Source of the DNA: Bdellovibrionales bacterium
GTDB taxonomy: Bacteria; Bdellovibrionota; Bdellovibrionia; Bdellovibrionales; UBA1609
Length of the DNA: 38,018 nt
Assembly (NCBI GenBank): GCA_028819305.1
Contig: JAPPLY010000065.1
Location: 1-38,018 of the forward strand
Direction of reading: 5' to 3'
Position 1 is the first letter of the stretch. Every line of letters begins with the position of its first letter. This document shows positions 26,501 to 34,300 of the stretch, in pieces. The notes under the pieces are model-generated. The model made no database searches and had not been told where the DNA came from. It worked only from the letters and a program-made list of their open reading frames with translations. The position numbers and the translations under genes are program-made.

Positions 26501-27677
26501 GCTTATGGATTCTGTTCCTCTTTTTAGTTCTTTTATAGGTATGGACTGGATAGCGGGAAAAGGAGCTTCTTATGCTTTTTACCCCCCTCGTATTACGACC
26601 CTGGATGAAAAGACGAGAAAGGCTATATGTCGTGATTTGTATTCCCGTAGCGGTATAGTGAAGGATCTTTATAATGGGCATTTTCCGGTAGGAGACAGGG
26701 TCTATAACAACCTTTTACATCTAGTTTTGGACCATATCGGGTTTAAGGATGGAGAGACACAGGTGTCCTCTTTAGAAGATTTTGTTGAATGGTGGAATGA
26801 AAAAATCAGCCTCTATATGACATTCTTTCAGATAGCATCGGATCAGGAGTATAAGAGGATTGTTAAACATGATTTTATGGGGCCTCTTTTTATGAAAGAT
26901 ATAGAAGACACAACAATGACCAGTTATTTATTACAGACCGATTTTTCAAAACTAGATTTCTCAGGTTCATCTGAATGGGATAATATATCTCTATTATCTC
27001 ACGGCGGGTTTATAAAAAAAGGCCCGCGTATACATAATCACTATGACAGTCGTGTTGGTGTGGCTAGACCACGGAGGGTCTATAATGTGAGTTTGCCTAA
27101 AGGGGTATTTCAGAGTATGCACTTTGAGGCGCTCTATTGGTCGGATATGATATTGCATTTTGCCAGGAAGAAAGGTCTTTCCGATGAAAACAGGGGAAAA
27201 TTAAGAGGAGCCTTAAAACAATTTGCAGAAGAATTTAATATATCAGAAGAATGCTCTTTTTCAGAAGATGTATCATTATGGTCTGTTGAACAAATGGCCT
27301 GTCATATAAAATGGGCCAAGGGGTTTTTAAAAAACGGAGGAAAATTACAATACTTGAATAATTTATTGGAGGTGGATGTAAATAACGCTCTGGATATTTC
27401 TGTAGAACTGTTGATCGAGCGAGCTAATCCAGATGATCCTGACAATCAAACATTCTCTCTTTCCCAGGAGGAGCAGAAGGAACAACGAGAAAGGGCTATT
27501 AGTGCTTTTAAATGTGAGCCGGAAGCCGAGGGTTGTGATTTACCTCTTCAGCTTATCAATTTTTTTATTATCAGGCTCAATCAGATTTTAACAGAGGCTA
27601 CTACTTACGCGGATCAGGTGGGTTATATCTCTGAACATCCTGATGTTAAGGAAATAAATACACCATCGTTCCAGTGA
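23502..27677 (+). CDS. large exported protein of unknown function (1391 aa)
   Basis: The protein starts with a Sec signal peptide (MKYRYIVITLLFFIPVLTHA, cleavage near THA-VS). Within the first 460 residues are several glycine-rich hydrophobic stretches, such as PEAAIFYAAIGGNMVVGSY, VGVFSFFCFVMASG, LSFAGPLGMSVGMLASNIV and PGLASLVTASVISHAAVN, which could be membrane-inserted helices. The remaining 900 residues are charged and mostly helical, with few Cys. I recognise no catalytic motif or family. A GAGGA box stands just before the ATG. It is probably transcribed alone. A structured repeat element lies upstream, and a short repeat follows the stop codon, ahead of the convergent secretin gene. 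Confidence 0.85.
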   Translation: MKYRYIVITLLFFIPVLTHAVSGERASFSEEDKGAMRPDQITWDHVEELLNFMNLELTEKEIVKENRLLEARQNEDYSILQRLDSIKQRTYSGVAGHQLKGFGPEAAIFYAAIGGNMVVGSYINSITKEGRSDPRWMENLLYEMTSPVGVFSFFCFVMASGQTNLLYSRLLSPGWDVHFKRGPFKGRRIIKTKPLFSPGILQPRLDLLRRKATSQRLLKEYGASGTPHTSFRTALRYQKARFGPKLGLSFAGPLGMSVGMLASNIVHELDYIRLYNPHVGPCWDSFTGKEGVIDEADMKLHCDLFWDGMGSTIVSWAPGLASLVTASVISHAAVNAAYGLAGRAIEGAKHLRTRPFQMSQNILNNWAKRTGVRVPWKMLTSAASFIPTPATTGVKAGAKGLGLGIEAIAQWIKGFILPPGTQIVKGNRVNNKGFGSRFINLLAFMLTDTWITHDFYSAIWTETIKAGDVSDGMRDFITYSNVDSKICDRDDDCEYHESIFSAHETALTFDRWRQFRMEKAAASWQNWFKYVSSTTGSFEQIYYLYYLLFQAKRNKNNFHDVKYFGDLSEEALFSSDVGYAPKEGTARSFFEGMISQINEHIGKSNISKPSNVALDVVSDSPYHFLNPEISVSRNEGDRPFVLRSLFSVVDTRVPLEPFYGDHWGEALRQEEEKIYKYENPDRIIKEHFVYLEEITKDYMGTLLEKNSETNEDYEEIISDLKKYYTKILEPSIDLLEREMKGVPINSNGGTKLNNYVDEILSLYAERFNLLVESQPNDLDVNFSAFNFLIHWYFNDWLEQLALEKDKILSQGVLVDGAAVAERVANRLRKKILSAGLEYLNKIIEWEKKKYSGRYVNYIYSDLKDQIKNLPPEMIGVYQRLGTDNIFAQLYARTFVPNKTASKEDHPAENKAQKYIQIKPEAPGMFTVKTVNADYRLREDTFDVNYHPDRLLGLRTKGFMDFVIASAVCGPDPMEIAKPTEEQMNGLLSNNEDKFLKELKELMDSVPLFSSFIGMDWIAGKGASYAFYPPRITTLDEKTRKAICRDLYSRSGIVKDLYNGHFPVGDRVYNNLLHLVLDHIGFKDGETQVSSLEDFVEWWNEKISLYMTFFQIASDQEYKRIVKHDFMGPLFMKDIEDTTMTSYLLQTDFSKLDFSGSSEWDNISLLSHGGFIKKGPRIHNHYDSRVGVARPRRVYNVSLPKGVFQSMHFEALYWSDMILHFARKKGLSDENRGKLRGALKQFAEEFNISEECSFSEDVSLWSVEQMACHIKWAKGFLKNGGKLQYLNNLLEVDVNNALDISVELLIERANPDDPDNQTFSLSQEEQKEQRERAISAFKCEPEAEGCDLPLQLINFFIIRLNQILTEATTYADQVGYISEHPDVKEINTPSFQ

Positions 27678-27685
27678 GGAAAGAA

Positions 27686-27746
27686 CTGAAAAGTTACGGA
27701 AAAGCTTGTCCCCGTAGAAATGGGGATTATATCCTATGGGTATAAA
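27686..27746 (+). repeat. short dispersed repeat, supplies the stop of the secretin gene
   Basis: The sequence ctgaaaagttacggaaaagc, a CCCC..GGGG hairpin and tatgggtataaa closely matches 35245-35311 at the start of phoU. The leftward secretin gene ends inside it, so its last codons (LYP) and TAG stop come from the repeat. Confidence 0.7.
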
Positions 27747-29278
27747 ACAGCCGTAATAAAAATATTCAAACGGGTATATTCTTTGATTTTTCCTTTGAAG
27801 GAAAGAACACGACCGGCCAAGGGTAAGCGAAAAATCTCTGCAGGAGCAGAATAAGCTCTTCCTGTCTGCCGACGAATGAGCTTGGAAAGTAGAAAGCTTT
27901 GCCCACTTTTCATTGTTATTGAAGAATGAATGCGACTGCTTTTAAGAGAAGGAGCAGAACGAGCGGAATAGGTATGATCCACTTCGGAAATATTCGCTTG
28001 CGTATCTACATATATATTGTGGTTTCTATCCGCTTTAGCTGTAAAATTCAACTGCACCCCATAAGATTTCCATTTAATACTTTGTGTTTCCCTCTCTGGA
28101 TGAAAGTGAGGAATAGGCACTTCTCCCCCGGAGTGGAAGTGAGATTTTTTACCACTCTCCATTAATAATGTAGCGGAAGAGAAAATACGTGCCTGACCTT
28201 TGTCTTCCATAGTTTTAAATGTAGATAGTAATTCCTTAAACAAATTTCCATCTAAAAGTCGTTTTACTACTTTCTCCCCCCAATCTATATGAGTTTGAAA
28301 AGAGTGGTTAGCACTGCTTTCTACAAGTAATAATTTCAATTCTATAAGCGGTGGAGAAGGGAGCAGGGTGGGGTCTTTTTTAATAAGGACACCAAAGCGT
28401 CTAAGGCGTGTTTTATATAGTTCCGCTAAAGATGGATCATTGGGAATAAGAAGGGTCAAAGGCTTATGCCATAACAAAACAGGGGAAGGTAAAGAAGAAG
28501 CTTTGTCCTCTTTTATTGTATTTTGAATATAAGTTTGTAATTTCTGCCGCAGGGATGTTTCTACCTCCGCTTCAAATAGATAATCCAAATTTTGCTCTTG
28601 CGCTATTTTTGAAAAATCTAAGAAATCTTTTATTCTATAGAGCCAGCCTCGGATGCGAATTTGACCAGCCACCATTTCTGCTTTTAAGCCCATACGGTTA
28701 GATAGAAAATCCCTTACAATAGTAAAATCATGTTTTTGTTCCGCACTTAATACATAAATAAGGTATAGGCGAGAGTCCAAATTCAGTAATACCTCTCCCT
28801 CTTTTCGAGCCTGAATATTTAAATAGGCCCCTGTGTCCCGAATAGAAACAACGCCCGATTGGCTTAACCATATTTGCTCAGAGGAGGAAATGGGAAGATT
28901 TTTGCTTTCTCCTTTTTCCATTAATAAAATATGTTTTTCTTTTACACTGCTCGCCGCAGGCACCTGTTCCGTTCCTGACTTGGTTTCCACGAATCCAGGC
29001 CTTTGTGAGATCCGGCTTTGCAAGGACAAGGTCCCCAACTGTGTAAGGACAGGATTTTCCAGATTGTCATTCCCGTGAAAACGGGAATCTAGCCCTTGCT
29101 TTTGCAAGAACAGGGGTTTTGGTCGTCTCTTTTTTTTTCTATAGGAGATGGTAGCTCCCGATGGTGCCACTTTTATCCCAGGCTGATGTACACCTTCCTG
29201 TTCATTCTCGGTTGCCGACAAAACACAGAAAGGATGCCAAAAAGAAAAAAAAAGGATAAACAGATAAGAATATTTCAT
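27734..29278 (-). CDS. secretin-like protein (type II/III secretion or CpaC-type pilus secretin)
   Basis: This 514-aa exported protein has a signal peptide (MKYSYLFILFFSFWHPFCVLSA). Its middle has a CpaC-like N-terminal domain (LLMEKGESKNLPIS.. SGVVSIRDTGAYLNIQARKEGEVLL). The C-terminal half fits the secretin beta domain: ARIFSSATLLMESGKKSHFHSGGE, WKSYGVQLNFTAKAD, IYVDTQANIS and SSRIHSSITMKSGQSFLLSKL. Secretins form outer-membrane rings for pili or secretion systems. No partner genes (ATPase, pilin, pilotin) are adjacent, so it stands alone here. Residues about 50-105 are an odd linker that includes SRFHGNDN, the translation of a REP-like hairpin. The final codons come from another repeat. 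The ribosome site is weak. Confidence 0.75.
   Translation of the reverse strand: MKYSYLFILFFSFWHPFCVLSATENEQEGVHQPGIKVAPSGATISYRKKKRRPKPLFLQKQGLDSRFHGNDNLENPVLTQLGTLSLQSRISQRPGFVETKSGTEQVPAASSVKEKHILLMEKGESKNLPISSSEQIWLSQSGVVSIRDTGAYLNIQARKEGEVLLNLDSRLYLIYVLSAEQKHDFTIVRDFLSNRMGLKAEMVAGQIRIRGWLYRIKDFLDFSKIAQEQNLDYLFEAEVETSLRQKLQTYIQNTIKEDKASSLPSPVLLWHKPLTLLIPNDPSLAELYKTRLRRFGVLIKKDPTLLPSPPLIELKLLLVESSANHSFQTHIDWGEKVVKRLLDGNLFKELLSTFKTMEDKGQARIFSSATLLMESGKKSHFHSGGEVPIPHFHPERETQSIKWKSYGVQLNFTAKADRNHNIYVDTQANISEVDHTYSARSAPSLKSSRIHSSITMKSGQSFLLSKLIRRQTGRAYSAPAEIFRLPLAGRVLSFKGKIKEYTRLNIFITAVLYP
29069..29088. repeat. REP-like hairpin inside the secretin coding sequence
   Basis: A perfect 8-bp stem ATTCCCGT gaaa ACGGGAAT of the dispersed family lies within the 5' part of the secretin gene and is translated in frame. 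A second small hairpin (CTTGC tttt GCAAG) follows directly. Confidence 0.75.
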
Positions 29279-29594
29279 TACTGTTTATCTCTAGCAAAAT
29301 CTATGCCTGATTTTTTTAACTTATAAACTCAAGAAAATTTAACCCTTTTCCCGGACTTCAGGACAATAAAAAATAGCAAATCCGTATTTATAATAACTAA
29401 ATATTTGGATATCGGATTTTTATATCTTATAAGAAGTAGTTCAAAGCCCCCCTCTTTCTATTTTTAAGATGCAAGTAGTTTTTTTATTTTGGTTAAAAAC
29501 AATATACTGGACGATAGGTTATCCTCAAATTATATAACTTATAGAAATGAAATTCTTTTTTACTTCGTATAGGATAAGTACCTTGTCGTTACCT
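29279..29594. other. AT-rich intergenic region
   Basis: This 316-base gap between two leftward genes contains only AT-rich sequence with a weak inverted pair (aaatccgtat ... atatcggattt). It probably holds the secretin promoter. I see no RNA or protein gene. Confidence 0.4.
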
Positions 29595-30239
29595 CTACTC
29601 GCCTCCACTTTTTTGAGAACTAGTAGTAGGGCAATCTAAGTCGTCACTCGGATCACAATCCGTTCCCATCCTCTTTTTTGAGACAGTAGGGCAATCTAAG
29701 TCGTCACTCGGATCACAATCCGTTTTTTTACCCCCCATTTGCTCACTTCCCTTTTTTGATAAATACTTACAGTTACTTGTATTTTTGCTTGCTTTTTCTA
29801 CATCAGGAGCATTCCACTGGTACTTCATAATAAGGCGCGTGTTAGGTTGAATTGTGTAGTGGTCGGGCACGGGACATTTATATTGTTCATTACTGTTGTC
29901 ACATATTATAATAGAGTCTGGCCAAATAATTTTTAAGTTATTAAATTGGGATTTTGCTAACTTTACACAATCATCACTGTCCAGAGTCATAGAGACCGAA
30001 CCAGAACTGACTTGAATAAGATTGAAGTTGTCTTCTGTACCGATGGCAGGTTTATAACTCAGTTTATTGGTAATAGTATAGATGTATTCTGATTGTGTGT
30101 CTGGTGTGGTGGGTTCATTTGGTCCATCTGATCCGGTTTGTGGTTCACCTACTCCAGGTGATGTGCTGGATTTATTGTCTTTGCAACTTATAAGAGAAAA
30201 CGCGATAAAAATTAAATTTATAATGATGAGTTTTTTCAT
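29595..30239 (-). CDS. lipoprotein of unknown function with duplicated Cys/Asp-rich tail
   Basis: This 214-aa protein has a type II signal peptide with lipobox LISC (MKKLIIINLIFIAFSLISC), so the mature protein begins at a lipidated Cys. A Ser/Pro/Gly/Thr-rich linker follows (about residues 22-50), then a domain of about 110 aa rich in aromatic and beta-prone residues. The tail carries TDCDPSDDLDCP twice, encoded by a 60-bp tandem duplication. The ribosome site AAGGAGGT just before the ATG is near perfect, suggesting strong translation. I do not recognise a family. It lies alone between the secretin gene and pdxJ, all on the minus strand. Confidence 0.8.
   Translation of the reverse strand: MKKLIIINLIFIAFSLISCKDNKSSTSPGVGEPQTGSDGPNEPTTPDTQSEYIYTITNKLSYKPAIGTEDNFNLIQVSSGSVSMTLDSDDCVKLAKSQFNNLKIIWPDSIIICDNSNEQYKCPVPDHYTIQPNTRLIMKYQWNAPDVEKASKNTSNCKYLSKKGSEQMGGKKTDCDPSDDLDCPTVSKKRMGTDCDPSDDLDCPTTSSQKSGGE
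29626..29724. repeat. 60-bp tandem duplication inside the lipoprotein gene
   Basis: A 39-bp perfect direct repeat (29626-29664 and 29686-29724, starting gtagggcaatctaagtcgtc) recurs with a period of 60 bases, a multiple of three, so the reading frame is kept. The intervening bases (cttttttgag) are also similar. Perfect identity suggests a recent, possibly variable, repeat. Confidence 0.9.
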
Positions 30240-30348
30240 GGAGACCTCCTTTTTGTTAGATAATGAGCTTATTTTACTTGTTTTGCAGCAGTGATATCAA
30301 TCTAAAAATGTCCTCGATTTCCAAAAAGAGGCTATTTTAAAGCCCAAT

Positions 30349-30372
30349 CTTTTGAAATTTCAAAAGTTTTTT
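30349..30372 (+). terminator. weak palindrome with T-run near the end of pdxJ
   Basis: CTTTTGAAATTTCAAAAG is a perfect 18-base palindrome followed by six T on the + strand and flanked by A6 when read on the minus strand. It lies 50 bases beyond the pdxJ stop. AT-only pairing makes a real terminator uncertain. Confidence 0.3.
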
Positions 30373-30416
30373 CAAATAAATCTGTTTTAAGCTACATTTA
30401 TTTATCATAGGACTGT

Positions 30417-31157
30417 TTAATTCCCGCAAATAGCTAAATATTTGCGTACCACTGTTTCCATTCCCTGGTATAAAGATTCGCAAATAAGGGCGTGACCGAT
30501 AGACACCTCTTTAATTTGCGGGATTTTTTTCAAAAGCCAGGTCAAATTATCTAAGTTGAGATCATGTCCTGCATTGACCTTTATTCCCTGGTTCATTAGC
30601 TTTTCGGCTGCTTCAATATAAGTACGAGTAACAGATTCTTTTTGTGGTGTAAAATAAGCTGAAGCATATATCTCTGTGTAAAGCTCTCCTCTATCCAGTT
30701 GGAGATAATCAAGTGTATGCAGTTCTTTTTCTGTAAGAGTAAAAGGATCTATAAAAAGAGAAGTTCTGATATTATCTTTTTTTAGGGATTCGAGAACAGA
30801 ATGTAAAAAATCTCTGTTTTCCTGAATCCGCCATCCGGCGTTGGAAGTAAGAGCAGTAGGAGCGTCCGGGACCAAGGTGCATTGATCTGGCTTTATTTCT
30901 TCCATTAGTTGCAGGAAGTCAGCGCTGGGGTACCCCTCCACATTCAGTTCTACTTCTTTTTGTGTGTTTAGCTGTTGTTTAATATTTCGTATATCCTGAT
31001 AGAGGATATGGCGGCCATCCGGACGAGGATGTACAGTGATCCCCTTCACACCAAAACCGATTAATTGCTTTACGGCTTCTATTAAATTCGGCTGGTTTTT
31101 TCCTCTTGAATTGCGAAGAGTGGCAATTTTATTGACATTGACGCTGAGTCTGGTCAT
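30417..31157 (-). CDS. pdxJ: pyridoxine 5'-phosphate synthase
   Basis: PdxJ condenses 1-deoxyxylulose 5-phosphate with 3-amino-2-oxopropyl phosphate to make pyridoxine 5'-phosphate, the last ring-forming step of the DXP-dependent vitamin B6 route. The 246-aa TIM-barrel protein shows LSVNVNKIATLRNSRG, GITVHPRPDGRHI, ELNVEGYPS, QCTLVPDAPTALTSNAGW and the phosphate-site motif KVNAGHDLNLDNL. PLP from this pathway serves the SpeA and LysA enzymes in this window, though that is not a genetic link. AAAGGAA precedes the ATG. It is transcribed away from pstS. Confidence 0.95.
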   Translation of the reverse strand: MTRLSVNVNKIATLRNSRGKNQPNLIEAVKQLIGFGVKGITVHPRPDGRHILYQDIRNIKQQLNTQKEVELNVEGYPSADFLQLMEEIKPDQCTLVPDAPTALTSNAGWRIQENRDFLHSVLESLKKDNIRTSLFIDPFTLTEKELHTLDYLQLDRGELYTEIYASAYFTPQKESVTRTYIEAAEKLMNQGIKVNAGHDLNLDNLTWLLKKIPQIKEVSIGHALICESLYQGMETVVRKYLAICGN

Positions 31158-31267
31158 AAATTCCTTTCTATAAAGGGACGCAGAAATTTTAACATAAATT
31201 TAATAAAGTGGCAGTCTTATCTGGTGTAACTTCTTAAGGAGTTGATTGTTTACTTGTGAAAACAGTA

Positions 31268-31285
31268 CTGTCAGATATGTGTGGG
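31268..31285 (+). promoter_or_regulatory. possible Pho box before pstS
   Basis: CTGTCAG-ATAT-GTGTGGG shows one good PhoB half-site (consensus CTGTCAT) and, at the expected 4-base spacing, a poor second one. The position, 22 bases before the pstS start codon, is close for an activator site unless the start of transcription is also near. The gene content (phoB and phoR in the operon) makes PhoB control likely, but this site is tentative. Confidence 0.3.
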
Positions 31286-31306
31286 ATGTGAGAAGAAGGT
31301 TTTGCT

Positions 31307-32365
31307 ATGCGTATAGTCTATTGTATCTTAATTTTGAGTGGCTTGCTTCCTGTAGCATCAATGGGAGTGGCTTCGTTAAAGTCCGACAACAAACCGCTTT
31401 TGATTAACGGAGCGGGGGCTTCTTTTCCTTATATTCTCTATTCCAAGTGGTTTTTAGAGTATAGAAAAATAAATCCGGGGATTAGGATTAATTATCGCTC
31501 CATTGGTAGTGGAGGGGGAATCCGTCAGTTTTTAACCGGCACTTTGGATTTTGGAGCAACGGATGTTCCTATGCCAAAGGAACAAATCCAAAAGTCTAAA
31601 AAGGAAATATTGCATCTTCCCACAGCATTAGGGGCTGTTGTTGTTAGTTATAATCTGCCGGCTGTGGAGAAGAAAGAGATCCGTCTAACCGCTTCCGTGT
31701 TGGCAAATATTTATATGGGGAAAATCACAAAATGGAATCATAAAGAAATAAGCGAGATCAATCCTGATATAGCGCTACCCGATCAAAATATTGTTCCCGT
31801 TTATAGGGCGGATGGGAGTGGCACTACAGCTGTTTTTACCGAGTACTTGGCTCAATTTTCATCAGAATGGTTACAAAAAGTGGGAAAAGGAAAATCTGTT
31901 AACTGGCTTACAGGTATTGGTGGAAAAGGAAATGAGGGAGTTATGGGTTTGATTCGGAAAATGCCTGGGGCCATAGGTTATGTGGCAATGAGTTATGCGG
32001 TTAATCGTCAGCTACCTATGGCGGAGATACAAAATATGTCCGGGCATTTTGTGAAGGCCAGCACTCATACTGTAAAAACCTCGGCCCAACAAATTTTGGA
32101 AAAAACAAACGATCTATTTCACCCCTTAACTGCCGTTCAGGGGACAGATGTTTATCCCATGTCTTCTTATACCTATTTGTTGGTGTATAAAGAAATGACT
32201 TCAGACAAAGGGGCAGCCCTGGTTCAATTTCTGAATTGGTATTTAAAAAACGGACAAAGTTTTTGTGAGTCGCTACACTATATACCTCTTCCTTCTTTAG
32301 TTATACAAAAAGTGAAACACAGAGTGCGGTCCATTAAAGTGACTAATGATGATAGAAAAACTTAA
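31307..32365 (+). CDS. pstS: phosphate ABC transporter substrate-binding protein
   Basis: PstS captures phosphate in the periplasm for the PstSCAB importer. The 352-aa precursor has a signal peptide (MRIVYCILILSGLLPVASMG) and the family motifs INGAGASFPYILYSKW, YRSIGSGGGIRQF, DFGATDVPM, VPVYRADGSGTTAVFTEYL and PGAIGYVAMSYA. The ligand residues expected in the SGGG and RxDGSGTT loops are present. AGAAGG precedes the ATG. It is the first gene of the operon and overlaps the pstC start by 20 bases. A tentative Pho box lies just upstream. Confidence 0.96.
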   Translation: MRIVYCILILSGLLPVASMGVASLKSDNKPLLINGAGASFPYILYSKWFLEYRKINPGIRINYRSIGSGGGIRQFLTGTLDFGATDVPMPKEQIQKSKKEILHLPTALGAVVVSYNLPAVEKKEIRLTASVLANIYMGKITKWNHKEISEINPDIALPDQNIVPVYRADGSGTTAVFTEYLAQFSSEWLQKVGKGKSVNWLTGIGGKGNEGVMGLIRKMPGAIGYVAMSYAVNRQLPMAEIQNMSGHFVKASTHTVKTSAQQILEKTNDLFHPLTAVQGTDVYPMSSYTYLLVYKEMTSDKGAALVQFLNWYLKNGQSFCESLHYIPLPSLVIQKVKHRVRSIKVTNDDRKT

Positions 32366-33407
32366 TCCTATTTTTGTTTTTTCTTTTTTTAAAAAAAAAG
32401 AAAAAAAAAAAGATATTCATGCCCAAGATCGCTTCTTTTATTTCTTTCTTAAAGCTCTTTCCTGGTCTCTTATCTTTTTGTTTTTTTATATGTTGTTTGT
32501 TATTTTTCAAATGTCCTGGCCTGCTTTTTCCCACTTTGGTATGAATTTTTTTGTTAATGCGGATTGGAATAGTTGGACCCAAAGTTTTGGCGCTTTATCT
32601 CTTGTTTACGGAACAGTCGTAACTTCTATATTAGCCTTGTTATTAGCTGTGCCTGTGAGTGTAGGTGTGGCCCTTTTTCTTAGTGAGTTAGCCCCCAACT
32701 GGTTGGCGAAACCACTTAGTTTTATTGTAGAAATGCTGGCGGCAGTGCCCTCTATTGTATATGGTTTATGGGGACTGTTTGTGTTGGCTCCCTTATTGCG
32801 TGATTATATTCAGGCTTTTTTATCTAAGTATTTTCACTTTCTACCCTTTTTTCAAGGTCCTTATTACGGGGTGGGTATGATGTGCGGGGGGGTTATTTTA
32901 GCTATTATGATTATCCCTACTATTTCTTCTGTGTGCCGGGAAGTCTTTCGCACTATTCCTAAGTCTAATAGAGAGGCTGTTTTAGGTTTGGGGGCCACTC
33001 GTTGGGAGATGCTGAAAATAGCTGTATTGAGGGGAAGCTCTACCGGTATTATTGGGGCGGTTATTATGGGGTTGGGGCGTGCTTTAGGAGAGACTATGGC
33101 CGTCACTATGGTTATAGGAAATGCTCCCTCTATTAAAATTTCTCTTTTTGAACCAGCTCAAACTATGGCTAGTATTTTAGCTAACCAATATGCTGAGGCG
33201 GATAATGAGTTGCATCTGGCTTCTTTAACAGCCGTGGGTTTTACTTTATTTTTCTTGTCCCTTATTATTAATATTCTGGCCTTTCTCTTGGTATGGAAAA
33301 TGAAAAGATCCACCACAGGCATAAGCTCCACTAAACGCTTTTCCTCTGCGAGTAGAGGACCTTCTCTTTCCGGTTTAGATTATACAGGGAAGGAGAAAAA
33401 AGAGTGA
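32346..33407 (+). CDS. pstC: phosphate ABC transporter permease PstC
   Basis: PstC is one of the two inner-membrane permeases of the phosphate importer. The 353-aa protein begins with a Lys-rich cytoplasmic stretch (FKKKEKKKD, encoded by A-runs) and has about six transmembrane helices. The permease EAA loop is REAVLGLGATRWEMLKIAVLRGSSTGIIGA, followed by ALGETMAVTMVIGNAP, the conserved PstC core. LLAVPVSVGVALFLSELAP and AAVPSIVYGLWGLFVLAP are also typical. Its start overlaps the end of pstS and its TGA overlaps the GTG of pstA, indicating translational coupling. The C-terminal tail (about 35 residues) is charged and variable. Confidence 0.95.
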   Translation: MMIEKLNPIFVFSFFKKKEKKKDIHAQDRFFYFFLKALSWSLIFLFFYMLFVIFQMSWPAFSHFGMNFFVNADWNSWTQSFGALSLVYGTVVTSILALLLAVPVSVGVALFLSELAPNWLAKPLSFIVEMLAAVPSIVYGLWGLFVLAPLLRDYIQAFLSKYFHFLPFFQGPYYGVGMMCGGVILAIMIIPTISSVCREVFRTIPKSNREAVLGLGATRWEMLKIAVLRGSSTGIIGAVIMGLGRALGETMAVTMVIGNAPSIKISLFEPAQTMASILANQYAEADNELHLASLTAVGFTLFFLSLIINILAFLLVWKMKRSTTGISSTKRFSSASRGPSLSGLDYTGKEKKE

Positions 33408-34300
33408 AAGCAAAACAAGTAATATGGTCTTATTCTTTAGGGGACAGATGGAGAAAATGGCTTAATTTTTTTATGCTCTCCTGTTTATTTCTATTGAGTG
33501 TGATAGCGGCTGTTCCTTTCTTGTTTATTATATATTATGTATTTGATAAGGGTGTGTCTGCTATTAATTGGGACTTTTTTACTCAGTTACCAAAACCACC
33601 AGGAGAGGGGGGAGGGGGAATGTCAAATGCCCTTATTGGCAGTGCTGTTGTTGTGGGTATGGCTAGTGTTGTGGGTATTCCCTGGGGAATGGGAATGGGG
33701 GTCTATTTAAGTGAATACAAAAGCACTAAAACAGCCAAAATATTAAGGTTTGTAATAGATTTGCTCATTAGCGCGCCTTCTATTGTTGTGGGTATTTTTA
33801 TTTACGGTCTGATTGTCATTAGGTATGGGTTTTCCTCTTATGCAGGGGCGGCGGCTTTACTGTTGATTATGTTACCTGTTGTTGCCCGAGGGACGGAGGA
33901 AATTTTAAAGATGATACCCAACCATATTCGTGAAGCTGGTTTAGCTTTAGGTATTCCCCGATGGAAAGTTATTACTCGTATTCTTATTCCCAGCGTTTTA
34001 AGTATGTGTGTGACAGTGATTATGTTGGCTATTGCCCGTATTGCGGGGGAAACAGCCCCTTTATTATTTACTTCCTTGGGTAATCAGTACCATATCAGGA
34101 GCCTCAGTGAGCCTATAGCTACCTTACCGGTGCAAATATATGAGTTTGCTAATACCGGTTTTGAGCAAATGGAACAACAAGCTTGGGCAGGGGCTATGGT
34201 TTTGGTGTTTTTTGTATTTTTTATTAATTTTTTTACTAGATTGTTTTTATTTTTTCGTAAAAAAGATAGAGTGGGATTTTACTCTAAAATGAGGAAATAA
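33404..34300 (+). CDS. pstA: phosphate ABC transporter permease PstA
   Basis: PstA is the second permease of the PstSCAB complex in the inner membrane. The 298-aa protein has six predicted helices and family motifs [42 protein letters not shown], the EAA loop [22 protein letters not shown], and [17 protein letters not shown]. The start is a GTG that shares four bases (GTGA) with the pstC stop. Its last base overlaps the ATG of pstB. This tight packing points to one message and fixed stoichiometry. Confidence 0.95.
   Translation: MKAKQVIWSYSLGDRWRKWLNFFMLSCLFLLSVIAAVPFLFIIYYVFDKGVSAINWDFFTQLPKPPGEGGGGMSNALIGSAVVVGMASVVGIPWGMGMGVYLSEYKSTKTAKILRFVIDLLISAPSIVVGIFIYGLIVIRYGFSSYAGAAALLLIMLPVVARGTEEILKMIPNHIREAGLALGIPRWKVITRILIPSVLSMCVTVIMLAIARIAGETAPLLFTSLGNQYHIRSLSEPIATLPVQIYEFANTGFEQMEQQAWAGAMVLVFFVFFINFFTRLFLFFRKKDRVGFYSKMRK

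Noticed and set aside
32385-32412. Long A-runs near the pstC start as a possible further frameshift site
   Set aside because: The pstC frame is continuous through the tract (FKKKEKKKD) into conserved sequence, so no shift is needed.
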